A stretch of DNA of 64,000 bases from Rhodococcus sp. SMB37 (GTDB taxonomy: Bacteria; Actinomycetota; Actinomycetes; Mycobacteriales; Mycobacteriaceae): positions 124,001-188,000 of the forward strand of contig NZ_SLVY01000004.1 in NCBI RefSeq assembly GCF_004345605.1, given 5' to 3'. The translations under genes were made by a program, and so were the position numbers. Below are positions 1-7,644 of this stretch, in pieces. Every line of letters starts with the position of its first letter. Position 1 is the stretch's first letter. The notes under the pieces were generated by a model. That model was given only the letters and a program-made list of their open reading frames with translations. It did no database searches and was not told the DNA's origin.

Positions 1-995
1 CGAACGTCCCCGGGATCGAGACAGCAGACTTCGAGGTTGCGCAGGTCGAGCACACCGTGGAGGCGTTGACCGACCTGTTTCGCGATGCCGACGTCGTCCT
101 CAACACCGTCGGACCGTTTTCCGATCTCGGCCCCGAGGTGGTGCAGGCATGCCTGGCCGCAGGCGCGCACTATACCGATACGACCGGTGAGCAGGACTGG
201 CTCATCACCTGTGAGAAACAGTACGGAGCGGACTTCGCGGCGGCCGGACTGCTGCTCGCCCCGGGGATCGCGCAGATGTACACCATCGGGGAGATTGCGG
301 CCCAGTTGTGTCTCGAGACACCGGGACTCGACACCCTCGACATCGCGGTGTTCTGGGGTGGCAGCCCGACCATCGCGTCGACCCGCACGATCCTGGTCAA
401 CGCCGCGACATCGGCCGCGCACTACCTCGAGCAGAACGAATACGTGCCGTTCGATCCGGGACAGGGTCTTGTGCCGCTCGTCGTTCCCGGTCAGCACGAA
501 CTCGCCCAGTCCTTGCCGTGGGGCGGGACGTCGCACCCGGTGTGGTTCCGTCGTGACCCGCGTGTCGCGAACGTCAAGGCGCAGGGTGGAGTCTTCAATG
601 CCGCACTGATGCACGGGGTTCCGCAGATCGTCGCGCAGGCCCTCGAGGCAACCAAAGACATGTCACCGGAGGACCGCGACGCAGCCCTGACGGCAACTGC
701 ACGCCAGGTCATGGATGTCATGCCGCCCCGCGAGAACCCTCGCGTCAACAAATCCCTCGACTCGGTGCACGCGTCGGGCCCGCTCGGGCGGGCCCACTGC
801 GTGATCCACGGCAACAGCAACTACAAGCAGACCGGACTCCTGCAGGCGTTCGCCGCGAACTGGCTGGTGCAACAGCCGCCGAAGCGGGTGGGATTCGCCA
901 GCGGCTGTCAGGCGTTCGACCACCACGAACTGCTCGGAGTGCTGCGCAGCTTCGGTCTGGTCGCGAAACCTGTTCTCACCGTGCAGGACTACTGA
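1..995 (+). CDS. Saccharopine dehydrogenase-like / trans-acting enoyl reductase family protein, 5' truncated by window
   Basis: The reading frame is open from base 3, so the gene begins before the window. The visible part has the end of a Rossmann NAD(P)-binding domain, with the family motif NTVGPFSDLG followed by ACLAAGAHYTDTTGEQ, where a cofactor-binding strand leads into a Y-D-T-T-G-E segment. The rest resembles the C-terminal part of actinobacterial saccharopine dehydrogenase-like proteins, which are usually not lysine enzymes but reduce lipid or polyketide intermediates. It ends 28 bases before an acyl-CoA ligase on the same strand, so the two probably share a transcript and act on one organic-acid substrate. 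The substrate cannot be read from the sequence. Confidence 0.75.
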   Translation, partial: NVPGIETADFEVAQVEHTVEALTDLFRDADVVLNTVGPFSDLGPEVVQACLAAGAHYTDTTGEQDWLITCEKQYGADFAAAGLLLAPGIAQMYTIGEIAAQLCLETPGLDTLDIAVFWGGSPTIASTRTILVNAATSAAHYLEQNEYVPFDPGQGLVPLVVPGQHELAQSLPWGGTSHPVWFRRDPRVANVKAQGGVFNAALMHGVPQIVAQALEATKDMSPEDRDAALTATARQVMDVMPPRENPRVNKSLDSVHASGPLGRAHCVIHGNSNYKQTGLLQAFAANWLVQQPPKRVGFASGCQAFDHHELLGVLRSFGLVAKPVLTVQDY

Positions 996-1023
996 ACACC
1001 GATCCGATCAGACGGAGAACTCG

Positions 1024-2565
1024 ATGCGGATAGTCGACTACCTCGACAAGGGTGCCTCGCTCGGGCCGGATCGGGCGTGCTTCACGACCGACGGCGACAC
1101 CTGGACGTACGCCACCGTCCAGGGTCTCGCCGACGATGTTGCCAGCGCGTTGGTTGCCCGCGGCGTGCAGCCCGGAAGCAAGGTCGCCGTGCTGTCCGGC
1201 AACGATCCGCTCGCGTTCGCCTGTGTCTTCGGGATCAGCAGAGCCGGGGGAGTGTGGTGCCCGATCAATCCGCGCAACGAGGCGGCCGAGAACCGGGAGA
1301 TTCTCGACCGCTTCGACTGCGAGGTGTTGTTGTACGCATCGGCCTATCGCGAGCTCGTCGACAAGATCCGAGCGGATCTTCCCGGGATCCACACGTGGGT
1401 GCAGCTCGATGGCGAATCCGACGGGAACACACTGGGTTGGGACGATTTCAGTGCTTCGTGTGGCGGCTCCCACGACGCTCCCGATAGGTTTGCGCCCGAC
1501 GACCTCGCGATGATCGTCGGTACGGGCGGTACGACCGGAAAACCGAAAGGGGTGCTGCTGACCGGCGCAAATCTCGAGACGATGACGGCGCTTACGCTCA
1601 TGAGCTATCCGTTCCCGACTCACGGTGCCCGTCCGGTCTACCTCGCGCTCGCCCCGCTCACCCACGCGGCCGGGGTGTTGTGCTTCCCCGTCCTGGCCGG
1701 CGGCGGTGAGATCGTCATCATGCGCAGCCCCGACGTCGGTCGGTTCCTCGAACTCGTGCCGGCGCACAGGGTCACCCATACGTTCCTCCCCCCGACCCTG
1801 ATCTATATGGTCCTCGCCCACCCTGATCTGGATACGACGGACCTGTCGAGCCTGCAGTGCTTCTGGTACGGAGCGGCGCCGATGAGCCCGACTCGGCTCG
1901 CCGAGGCGCTCGGACGGATAGGTCCGATGGCGCAACTCTTCGGGCAGACCGAGGCGCCGATGATGATCTCGGTGTTGCCGCCGGACGAACACCGCCGGTC
2001 CGACGGATCGATCGCCACCGAGGTTCTGTCGTCGGCCGGTCGTCCGTCCCCACTCGTGACCGTCGCGGTGATGGCCAAGGACGGAACGTTGCTTCCGTCC
2101 GGTGAGCGTGGAGAAATCGTGGTGCGCTCCTCGCTCGTGATGGCCGGCTACTACAAGAATCCCGAGGCGACAGAGGAAGCAAGTAGGTTCGGTTGGCACC
2201 ACACCGGCGACATCGGCTATCTGGACGAGTCCGGTCTGCTGTTCATCGTCGATCGCGCCAAGGACATGATCATCACCGGTGGCTTCAACGTGTATTCCAC
2301 GGAGGTGGAGCAGGCGATCCTCGCGCATCACGCGATCCAGGACTGCGCGGTGATCGGCCTGCCCGACGAGAAGTGGGGTGAACGCGTCGTCGCGGTCGTG
2401 CAACCGCACTCCGGCGAGCACGTCGATCCCGCAGAGCTCACTGCGTTCGTCAAGGAACGCATCGGATCGGTCAAGGCGCCCAAGCAGATCGAGGTGTGGC
2501 CGGATCTTCCTCGCTCGAAGGTCGGCAAGGTGCTGAAGACCGACATCAAGGCGAGTTTCACCTGA
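1024..2565 (+). CDS. AMP-dependent acyl-CoA synthetase/ligase
   Basis: This 513-residue protein is a full-length ANL-superfamily adenylating enzyme, expected to activate a carboxylic acid with ATP and then form the CoA thioester in the cytoplasm. The phosphate-binding P-loop GTGGTTGKPKG lies at about residues 166-176. The middle has YGAAPMSP and GQTEAPMM, corresponding to the A4/A5 adenylate-binding motifs. HHTGDIGYLDESG is the A7-type hinge region, and the catalytic lysine motif PRSKVGKVLK is near the C-terminus. ATG 1024 follows a GGAGAA ribosome site. The chain length or aromatic nature of the substrate is undetermined. The gene sits directly behind the saccharopine-dehydrogenase-like gene and probably in the same operon. 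Confidence 0.88.
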   Translation: MRIVDYLDKGASLGPDRACFTTDGDTWTYATVQGLADDVASALVARGVQPGSKVAVLSGNDPLAFACVFGISRAGGVWCPINPRNEAAENREILDRFDCEVLLYASAYRELVDKIRADLPGIHTWVQLDGESDGNTLGWDDFSASCGGSHDAPDRFAPDDLAMIVGTGGTTGKPKGVLLTGANLETMTALTLMSYPFPTHGARPVYLALAPLTHAAGVLCFPVLAGGGEIVIMRSPDVGRFLELVPAHRVTHTFLPPTLIYMVLAHPDLDTTDLSSLQCFWYGAAPMSPTRLAEALGRIGPMAQLFGQTEAPMMISVLPPDEHRRSDGSIATEVLSSAGRPSPLVTVAVMAKDGTLLPSGERGEIVVRSSLVMAGYYKNPEATEEASRFGWHHTGDIGYLDESGLLFIVDRAKDMIITGGFNVYSTEVEQAILAHHAIQDCAVIGLPDEKWGERVVAVVQPHSGEHVDPAELTAFVKERIGSVKAPKQIEVWPDLPRSKVGKVLKTDIKASFT

Positions 2566-2652
2566 ACCTTCGCTCAGCGAGCAAGAACGTCACGACCCCC
2601 GGACGGCGGACGCGTACGGCGAGCTGTGAAAGGCGGACGACGTCGTCGCCCT

Positions 2653-3885
2653 TCAACAGTTCGACGTGGGCTCGACGCCCGCGAATCGTCCGTCGAAGAA
2701 GTCGAGGGCGCCGGGAAGTCCGATCACGGCAGCGGTGATGTGGTCGGGGCTCGGCACGTGTTCGGAGCGAACCGGCACCCCGGCGTCGCAGTACCTGCGC
2801 AGAGTGGTGGTGATCGAGTCCAAGGGAATCAGGACATCCGTGGGTGAATGCCACTCGTATACCGGAGCGTTCGGCACTGCCTGGACCTGCTCGACGCTGT
2901 TCTCGATCAGCACTTCTCGTACGGACGGACTTTCCAGCAGTGACATGCCGACTGCAGGGTCGGCGACGTCGGCGATACTCAGGCCTGCGCCGGAGGCCAG
3001 GATCTCATTGGTGCACGCGTTGGCGATCCGGTCGCGCAGCACTTGCCCGGGCTCGTTGAGTTGCGCGGTGATCGGCATCCGGTCCGGATACTCGCGTTCG
3101 AGTCCGAGCGCGGCTGCCATCGCAAGACCGAAAGCCGGGTGGGCGGATTCGCCGAGTCCCTTCGCCATCTCGCCGATGTCCAAGGGTGCCCCGCCGAAGG
3201 CGCTGCCGACGAGGTCGAGCTCCGGTGCGTACGTCGGGGCCAGCACCGCTGCCATCGCGGTGGTCATGCCACCACCGGAGTAACCTGCGAGCCCGACGGG
3301 ACTGTCGGCGAGCCGGAGTGGAGAGTGCTGTTGGACGGCGCGGATTCCGTCGAGGGTGATCTGCGCGCCGACCTTCGCTGCGCCGTACGCGCTGTTCGGT
3401 CCGAGGTGGTCGGGTATGGCGAGTGACCATCCGCGCTGAATCGCAAGGAACAGTCCGGGAGCCTCACGGATCCCCCGCAACGGATTCGCGGCATACAGCG
3501 CGGTGGACGGAGCGCACTCGAGGCCGAGGGCATTGATGATGGCCTGATAGGAGAGGAGCGGACGGCCCGGTGCAGCGCCGTGCGGCGACAGCACCGTCGT
3601 CACCGCAGAGATCGGCTCACCGTGGGAATTCGTCGAGCGGAATTTGAGCTGCACCGCATCGGTGCCGGGGAACCCGAGCGGCGGCGGTACGGCGCGCACG
3701 GCGAGTACGTCGCCGGGCTGCCGATCGGCGATGTCGGCCGGGGTGCTGAAGAATGCGTCGTCGAGCGTGGCGGGGTAGACGATGGTGTCGGCCCCCGCGG
3801 GGGTTGCGGCAGTGAGTGCTGCGGTCGCAGCGATGATGATGGCGGTGCCGATTCGTCGAGTCATGGATCCTGCGGTCAGGCGCAT
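2653..3885 (-). CDS. Secreted LIP-family lipase (PF03583-like)
   Basis: This 410-residue protein resembles the secretory triacylglycerol lipases of actinobacteria and is expected to hydrolyse lipid esters outside the cell. An N-terminal signal peptide (Arg-Arg, then a hydrophobic alanine-rich run ending in AGA) precedes ADTIVYPATLDDAFF. The nucleophile elbow GYSGGGM places the catalytic Ser at about residue 203. An Asp in SPTDVLIPL and a His in SPDHITA complete a likely triad near the C-terminus. I chose ATG 3885 because GAGGAAG lies 8 bases upstream; the open frame extends further up but in non-coding-like sequence, and ATG 3864 is also possible. It diverges from the P450 gene across a palindromic site. 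Confidence 0.85.
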   Translation of the reverse strand: MRLTAGSMTRRIGTAIIIAATAALTAATPAGADTIVYPATLDDAFFSTPADIADRQPGDVLAVRAVPPPLGFPGTDAVQLKFRSTNSHGEPISAVTTVLSPHGAAPGRPLLSYQAIINALGLECAPSTALYAANPLRGIREAPGLFLAIQRGWSLAIPDHLGPNSAYGAAKVGAQITLDGIRAVQQHSPLRLADSPVGLAGYSGGGMTTAMAAVLAPTYAPELDLVGSAFGGAPLDIGEMAKGLGESAHPAFGLAMAAALGLEREYPDRMPITAQLNEPGQVLRDRIANACTNEILASGAGLSIADVADPAVGMSLLESPSVREVLIENSVEQVQAVPNAPVYEWHSPTDVLIPLDSITTTLRRYCDAGVPVRSEHVPSPDHITAAVIGLPGALDFFDGRFAGVEPTSNC

Positions 3886-3955
3886 GTCTGGGCTTCCTCG
3901 TGGGCGGGTGGTTGTCCGTTTTGGCACGGTTCCTCGCTGGATGGTCGCCTCTGGT

Positions 3956-3971
3956 GTGTCACGCGTTACAC
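3956..3971. promoter_or_regulatory. Candidate palindromic operator between lipase and P450
   Basis: The sequence GTGTCACGCGTTACAC is a 16-base near-perfect palindrome (14 of 16 positions symmetrical). It sits about midway in the 156-base divergent promoter region, 70 bases from each start codon. Its size and symmetry fit a dimeric repressor such as a TetR-family protein, but no regulator gene lies next to it, so the binding protein is unknown. Confidence 0.45.
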
Positions 3972-4041
3972 GGGTAGCACGGTTCACCTCCGCAACTACG
4001 GGGCTTGCGGAAGCTTTCGCGCGGTCGGGCACACTGTCCGG

Positions 4042-5460
4042 GTGACTTCATTGGACGGACGATCGGGTAGGGCCGCATCGGCCGGTGCGACGCGCACGAT
4101 TCCACGCCCGGCATGGAGACTGCCGGTACTCGGTGACGTGCTGCGCCTCGACCCGAAGCGGCCGGTGCAGCGCGAAGCCCGGTTCGTACGCGAGCTCGGC
4201 GACGTCTTCGAGATCGACATCGTCGGCAAGAAGCTGGTCGTCGTCGGAGGCGGCGACGCGGCGGCGGAGGTGTTCGACGAGGCGCGGTTCGCGAAAGCGG
4301 TCGTCCCACCGGTCAGCAATCTGAGGGACCTCGCCGGCGACGGGTTGTTCACGGCGTACAACAGTGAACCTGCATGGGCACAGGCCCACAACGTCCTGAT
4401 GCCGGCTTTCAGCCAGTCTTCGATGCGCAACTACCACGACATCATGGCCGACTGCGTCGACGGCCTCTGCAGGTACTGGGAGGAGCGGGCATCCAGCGGC
4501 CCGGTGGACATCACGTCGGACACGAACCGGCTGACGTTGGAAGTCATCGGACGTACGGGGTTCGGTTACAGTTTCGATTCTTTTGCAGCCGAGCGGCATC
4601 CGTTCGTGGAGTCGATGACGCGAGCGTTGTCGTTCGCATCGCAGGCGGCGAACGATCTGCCGGTCGTCCGGGAGATCCTCGGATGGAGAGCGATACGCCA
4701 AAATCCGAAGGACATCGAGTTGATGACGCGCACGGTGGACGAGGTCATCGCTGCGCGTCGCAGCGGCGTGTCACCCAGGCGAGACGATCTCCTGCAGAAG
4801 ATGCTGGAGAACCCTGATCCCGAATCCGGTGAACTGTTGTCCGACGAGAGTATCCGCAATCAGGTCCTGACATTCCTGGTGGCCGGTCACGAGACGACGG
4901 CCGGACTGCTCTCGTTCGCGCTCCACTACCTGTCGCGCAATCCCGAGATGGTCGAACGCGCGCGGGAAGAGATCGGCCGGGTGTGTGGCGAAGAGCCGAT
5001 CCGGTTCGAACAGGTTCCCAAACTCCGGTACGTGCGGCGCATCGTCGACGAGACGTTGCGGTTGTGGCCGTCCGGTCCGGCCTTCTTCCGCAAGGCGCGC
5101 ACCGACACGACGCTGGACGGGTACCGGATTTCCAAGGGGCAGCCGATTCTCGTGGTCCTACTCGCTCTGCACCGCGACCCGGCGCTGTGGGGTGAGGACA
5201 CCGAAACGTTCGATCCGGATCGATTCCTGCCTGCAGCTGTGCGCGCGCGTCCGGCGCACGCCTACAAGCCGTTCGGTGTGGGTGCCAGGGCCTGTATCGG
5301 GCGACAGTTCGCGCTCCACGAGGCGGTATTGGCGCTCGCGGGCATCCTCACCCGGTTCGACATTGTGCCGATTCCCGGTTACGAGTTGTCTGTGGCAGAA
5401 CTTCTGACGATCAGACCGGAGAATCTGGAGCTGGAGCTCCGGCCGCGGAACCGACGCTGA
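4042..5460 (+). CDS. Stand-alone cytochrome P450 resembling the CYP102 (P450 BM3) haem domain
   Basis: The protein (472 residues from GTG 4042) follows the P450 BM3 haem domain almost from end to end. It has AGDGLF at residues 98-103 (Phe103 corresponds to BM3 Phe87), the I-helix AGHETT at 281-286, the ExxR helix ETLRLWPSGPAF, and the haem loop FGVGARACIG with Cys418. It stops where BM3 continues into its FMN/FAD reductase, and no reductase, ferredoxin or ferredoxin reductase gene follows, so electrons must come from partners encoded elsewhere. At the BM3 positions that anchor the fatty-acid carboxylate (Arg47 and Tyr51) this protein has Lys63 and Val67, suggesting a different or less acidic substrate. 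The start is inferred from family alignment. Confidence 0.88.
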   Translation: MTSLDGRSGRAASAGATRTIPRPAWRLPVLGDVLRLDPKRPVQREARFVRELGDVFEIDIVGKKLVVVGGGDAAAEVFDEARFAKAVVPPVSNLRDLAGDGLFTAYNSEPAWAQAHNVLMPAFSQSSMRNYHDIMADCVDGLCRYWEERASSGPVDITSDTNRLTLEVIGRTGFGYSFDSFAAERHPFVESMTRALSFASQAANDLPVVREILGWRAIRQNPKDIELMTRTVDEVIAARRSGVSPRRDDLLQKMLENPDPESGELLSDESIRNQVLTFLVAGHETTAGLLSFALHYLSRNPEMVERAREEIGRVCGEEPIRFEQVPKLRYVRRIVDETLRLWPSGPAFFRKARTDTTLDGYRISKGQPILVVLLALHRDPALWGEDTETFDPDRFLPAAVRARPAHAYKPFGVGARACIGRQFALHEAVLALAGILTRFDIVPIPGYELSVAELLTIRPENLELELRPRNRR

Positions 5461-5492
5461 AACAGGGTCGAGACCTGCGAACAACATGTCGT

Positions 5493-5575
5493 GACAACCA
5501 CAACGCCAGTGGACAAAAACATCCTTCCCGAACTGTTGTTTCTGTCCGCGTACCGCGTTTTATCGCTGCGTCCGC
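5493..5575. repeat. Intergenic repeat, copy A
   Basis: This stretch is colinear with 7459-7590. It begins ACAACCACAACGCC, contains a half-arm GTGGACAAAAAC and then CCCGAACTGTTGTTTCTGTC, and ends in a CGTTTTATCGCTG tail. The arms form an imperfect inverted repeat (GTGGACAAAAAC against GTTTCTGTCCGC). It lies 73 bases ahead of the start codon of the secreted protein at 5648. Its position suggests a cis-acting or small mobile repeat; its function is unknown. Confidence 0.7.
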
Positions 5576-5647
5576 GGTTGAAACCACCAAAAGTGTTCGT
5601 ATTCATGGTGAACTGGCCGGACTGTCTCCGATAAGAAAGGTGCAAGT

Positions 5648-6121
5648 ATGTCTTCACGAGCCCTTCGCCGCGCCGGCGCCGCCACGATCGCTGCCGCCGG
5701 GATGCTCACAGGACTCGCGGTAGGAACCGGTACGGCCGCGGCCGACACGGTCGAGGTACCGATGGATCGGTGCTGGGGGGTGAGCCCGTACATCCTCGAC
5801 CAGCCCTACGCGCCGGCGCGCCTGTTCAGCTGGCAGACCGAGCCTGGCCGAACACAACTCCAGATGCCCGATGTGGCGAGCCTGTGGTTCTTCACCGGCG
5901 GTTATCAGACCGACGTGAAGCTCGACTGGCACAACGTCGACACCGGCGAGCGTGGCACGCTCTACGACACCGCGACCGTGTCGAATCCTGGCAATGACGT
6001 GGTGACATTCGACCTGAATTCGGGTCCCGGCGCCGTCGAGTTCACGGTGAGTGCCGTCAACAGCCTTCCGCTGTGGAGCATCCCGACGACGTCGTGCGGT
6101 GGTGTCGTCGACGTGGCGTGA
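5648..6121 (+). CDS. Secreted protein of unknown function
   Basis: This 157-residue protein begins with a signal peptide: an Arg-rich start, then a hydrophobic Ala/Gly run ending TAAADTVEV, with cleavage likely near residue 33. The mature part of about 125 residues is rich in Trp, Tyr, Asp and Thr and contains two cysteines (in DRCWG and TSCGG), which could form one disulfide. It predicts as beta-rich with no catalytic motif I recognise. ATG 5648 follows an AAGAAAGG ribosome site. The gene lies behind intergenic repeat copy A and converges with the winged-helix gene, with only one base between the stop codons. I cannot name a function. Confidence 0.75.
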   Translation: MSSRALRRAGAATIAAAGMLTGLAVGTGTAAADTVEVPMDRCWGVSPYILDQPYAPARLFSWQTEPGRTQLQMPDVASLWFFTGGYQTDVKLDWHNVDTGERGTLYDTATVSNPGNDVVTFDLNSGPGAVEFTVSAVNSLPLWSIPTTSCGGVVDVA

Positions 6122-6122
6122 G

Positions 6123-6929
6123 TCAGGCGGCCACCGGCACGCGACAACCGCACCGCACGGCGCGTCCGTGTTCGTCGTCGTCGAGCCAGCCGTATTCGTC
6201 GCACTGCCCGCACCTGGGAGGCAGAGGCATCCGGGGTGCGGGCAGTGCGCGCCACAGGCGCAGCCAACCGTGCACGTGCATCGTCGGGTTCGCCGGCCGG
6301 TGCGAGAGTTTCGCGGCCGACGCGAGGGCGTCGACGCCGTGTAGCGCGGCCAGCGCGAGGATCTCGCACTTCTGAGCTGGCTTGATGCGTCGGAACGACG
6401 CCACCAGACCTGCGGCCGTGGTTGCGGCTTCGAGAGAACCCAGGACGCGGTCGTCGTCTGTTCCAGGACGAGTCGACGACGCCACGACGTCGTTGTTCGT
6501 TTCAGTTCTTGGTTTCCGAGTACTTGTAAGAGGGACGGGCTTTCCGATGTCGGCGGCTCCGGCGGGTGGTTTCCCAGGCCTCGGCGGAACAGGGGTTTCA
6601 CCACGCGGTTCTTCGTAGATGGTCTGAATCGTGATCCACCGTCCGCGTTCGTCCTGGAACTTCTCGACCACCAGATAACCGACTTCGGCGAGTTCGCGCA
6701 TCGCGGCGCGGATGGCGTCGCGGCCTTCCTTGGGGGAGTGGCGTGCTATCCATTCGGAGCGGATGTGCCAATCGTCGGGCTTGCTGAGCAACATGATGAG
6801 CAGGCCTTTGGCGCGAAAACTCAGCCGGTCGTCGTTGATGACGGCGTTGGAGATGACGGTGAAGTTGTCGGCCAGGCGTGGGCCGCGTCTGATTCCGCCC
6901 TGTAATCGGGCATGGGTATGCTGTGCCAC
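6123..6929 (-). CDS. Winged-helix DNA-binding protein with C-terminal zinc ribbon-like motif
   Basis: From GTG 6929 (GAGGAG six bases upstream) this encodes 268 residues. Residues 20-85 contain RLSFRAKGLLIMLLSKPDDW followed by a helix-turn-helix region, the pattern of the helix-turn-helix proteins common in actinophages and integrative plasmids, some linked to replication. A Pro/Thr-rich linker follows. The C-terminus has CGQC, then 13 residues later a CGC, which could hold a zinc ion. No integrase, replication or partition gene is adjacent, so it may be a domesticated or leftover element gene. The open frame extends upstream to 7409, but that part overlaps the next gene and is not coding-like. 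Confidence 0.7.
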   Translation of the reverse strand: MAQHTHARLQGGIRRGPRLADNFTVISNAVINDDRLSFRAKGLLIMLLSKPDDWHIRSEWIARHSPKEGRDAIRAAMRELAEVGYLVVEKFQDERGRWITIQTIYEEPRGETPVPPRPGKPPAGAADIGKPVPLTSTRKPRTETNNDVVASSTRPGTDDDRVLGSLEAATTAAGLVASFRRIKPAQKCEILALAALHGVDALASAAKLSHRPANPTMHVHGWLRLWRALPAPRMPLPPRCGQCDEYGWLDDDEHGRAVRCGCRVPVAA

Positions 6930-7131
6930 GTTCGACTCCTCGATAGTCGGACGACGCCCGTCGCGAGGGTCCAAGCTCGCGGCGGGCACCTTTTTCTTTT
7001 GTGGCGATGATCTTGGCACAGCGTTGTACGCGATGTCTACGGAAGTCGCAGAGTGCGTGGATTCGTTCACGTTCGACGACGATCTGGGTGGGTCTGACGT
7101 GCGTATGGCGAGGTCAGAATCACCAAAATCG

Positions 7132-7422
7132 CTACTTGATCCGCTCGTAGTGTTCGACGGTCGGGAAGGGGTCGTAGAAGTGATGCAGCAGCCGGCGCCA
7201 CTCCTGGTATTCGGGTGAGCCGCGAAACCCCTCGGTGTGGTCTTCGAGGGTGTCCCACTCGACGAGAAGTAGGTAGGCGTCGGGCCGTTCGATGCAGCGG
7301 GACAGGCTGATTGTCCGGAAGCCAGGCATGCGCGAGATGATCTGCTCGGCCTTCGCGAACGCGCTTTCGAATTCGGAAGCGCGACCGGGTTCCACCTGCA
7401 GCGGCGCATGTTCGAGGATCAC
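7132..7422 (-). CDS. Antibiotic biosynthesis monooxygenase (ABM) family protein
   Basis: This 96-residue protein has the dimeric ferredoxin-like ABM fold pattern: an N-terminal strand with a PGRASEFE segment, the helix AEQIISRMPGF, then the strand YLLLVEWDTLEDH and a C-terminal HFYDPFP helix. Such proteins act as cofactor-free oxygenases, haem-degrading enzymes or stress proteins. The Asn/Trp signature of IsdG-type haem oxygenases is not evident, so haem degradation is unlikely. The start is GTG 7422 with a weak ribosome site. It reads toward the winged-helix gene about 200 bases away, and the two need not be co-transcribed. Confidence 0.75.
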   Translation of the reverse strand: MILEHAPLQVEPGRASEFESAFAKAEQIISRMPGFRTISLSRCIERPDAYLLLVEWDTLEDHTEGFRGSPEYQEWRRLLHHFYDPFPTVEHYERIK

Positions 7423-7458
7423 CGCGATAGCCTAGACCGACCTCGACGACTGTGCCGC

Positions 7459-7590
7459 ACAACCACAACACCGGCGGACAGAAGCGGCCTCCCCGAGCTG
7501 TTGTTTCTGTCCGCGGAGCGTGTTTTTCATCGCCGAGTTTCCCCGAACTGTTGTTTCCGTCCGCAGACCGTGTTTCATCGCTGTGTCTCC
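7459..7590. repeat. Intergenic repeat, copy B with a tandem 50-bp duplication
   Basis: This region repeats copy A (5493-5575) and adds a second tandem unit: units starting CCCCGAGCTG at 7491 and CCCCGAACTG at 7541 are spaced exactly 50 bases. The first unit has a perfect 10-base inverted repeat, GCGGACAGAA at 7474-7483 with TTCTGTCCGC at 7505-7514. A third half-site, GTTGTTTCCGTCCGC, follows at about 7550-7564. The element ends 54 bases before a secreted hydrolase gene, the same arrangement as copy A. Confidence 0.75.
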
Positions 7591-7644
7591 GCTACTGTTG
7601 CTGAATCCTGACGTGGGGGTCGGGCAGAAGCACTGGGGGATCGG

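Noticed and set aside
976-2421. A 481-residue minus-strand open frame opposite the acyl-CoA ligase
   Set aside because: The translation is His/Arg/Asp-rich low-complexity sequence typical of antisense to GC-rich genes, and the plus-strand ligase has all family motifs.
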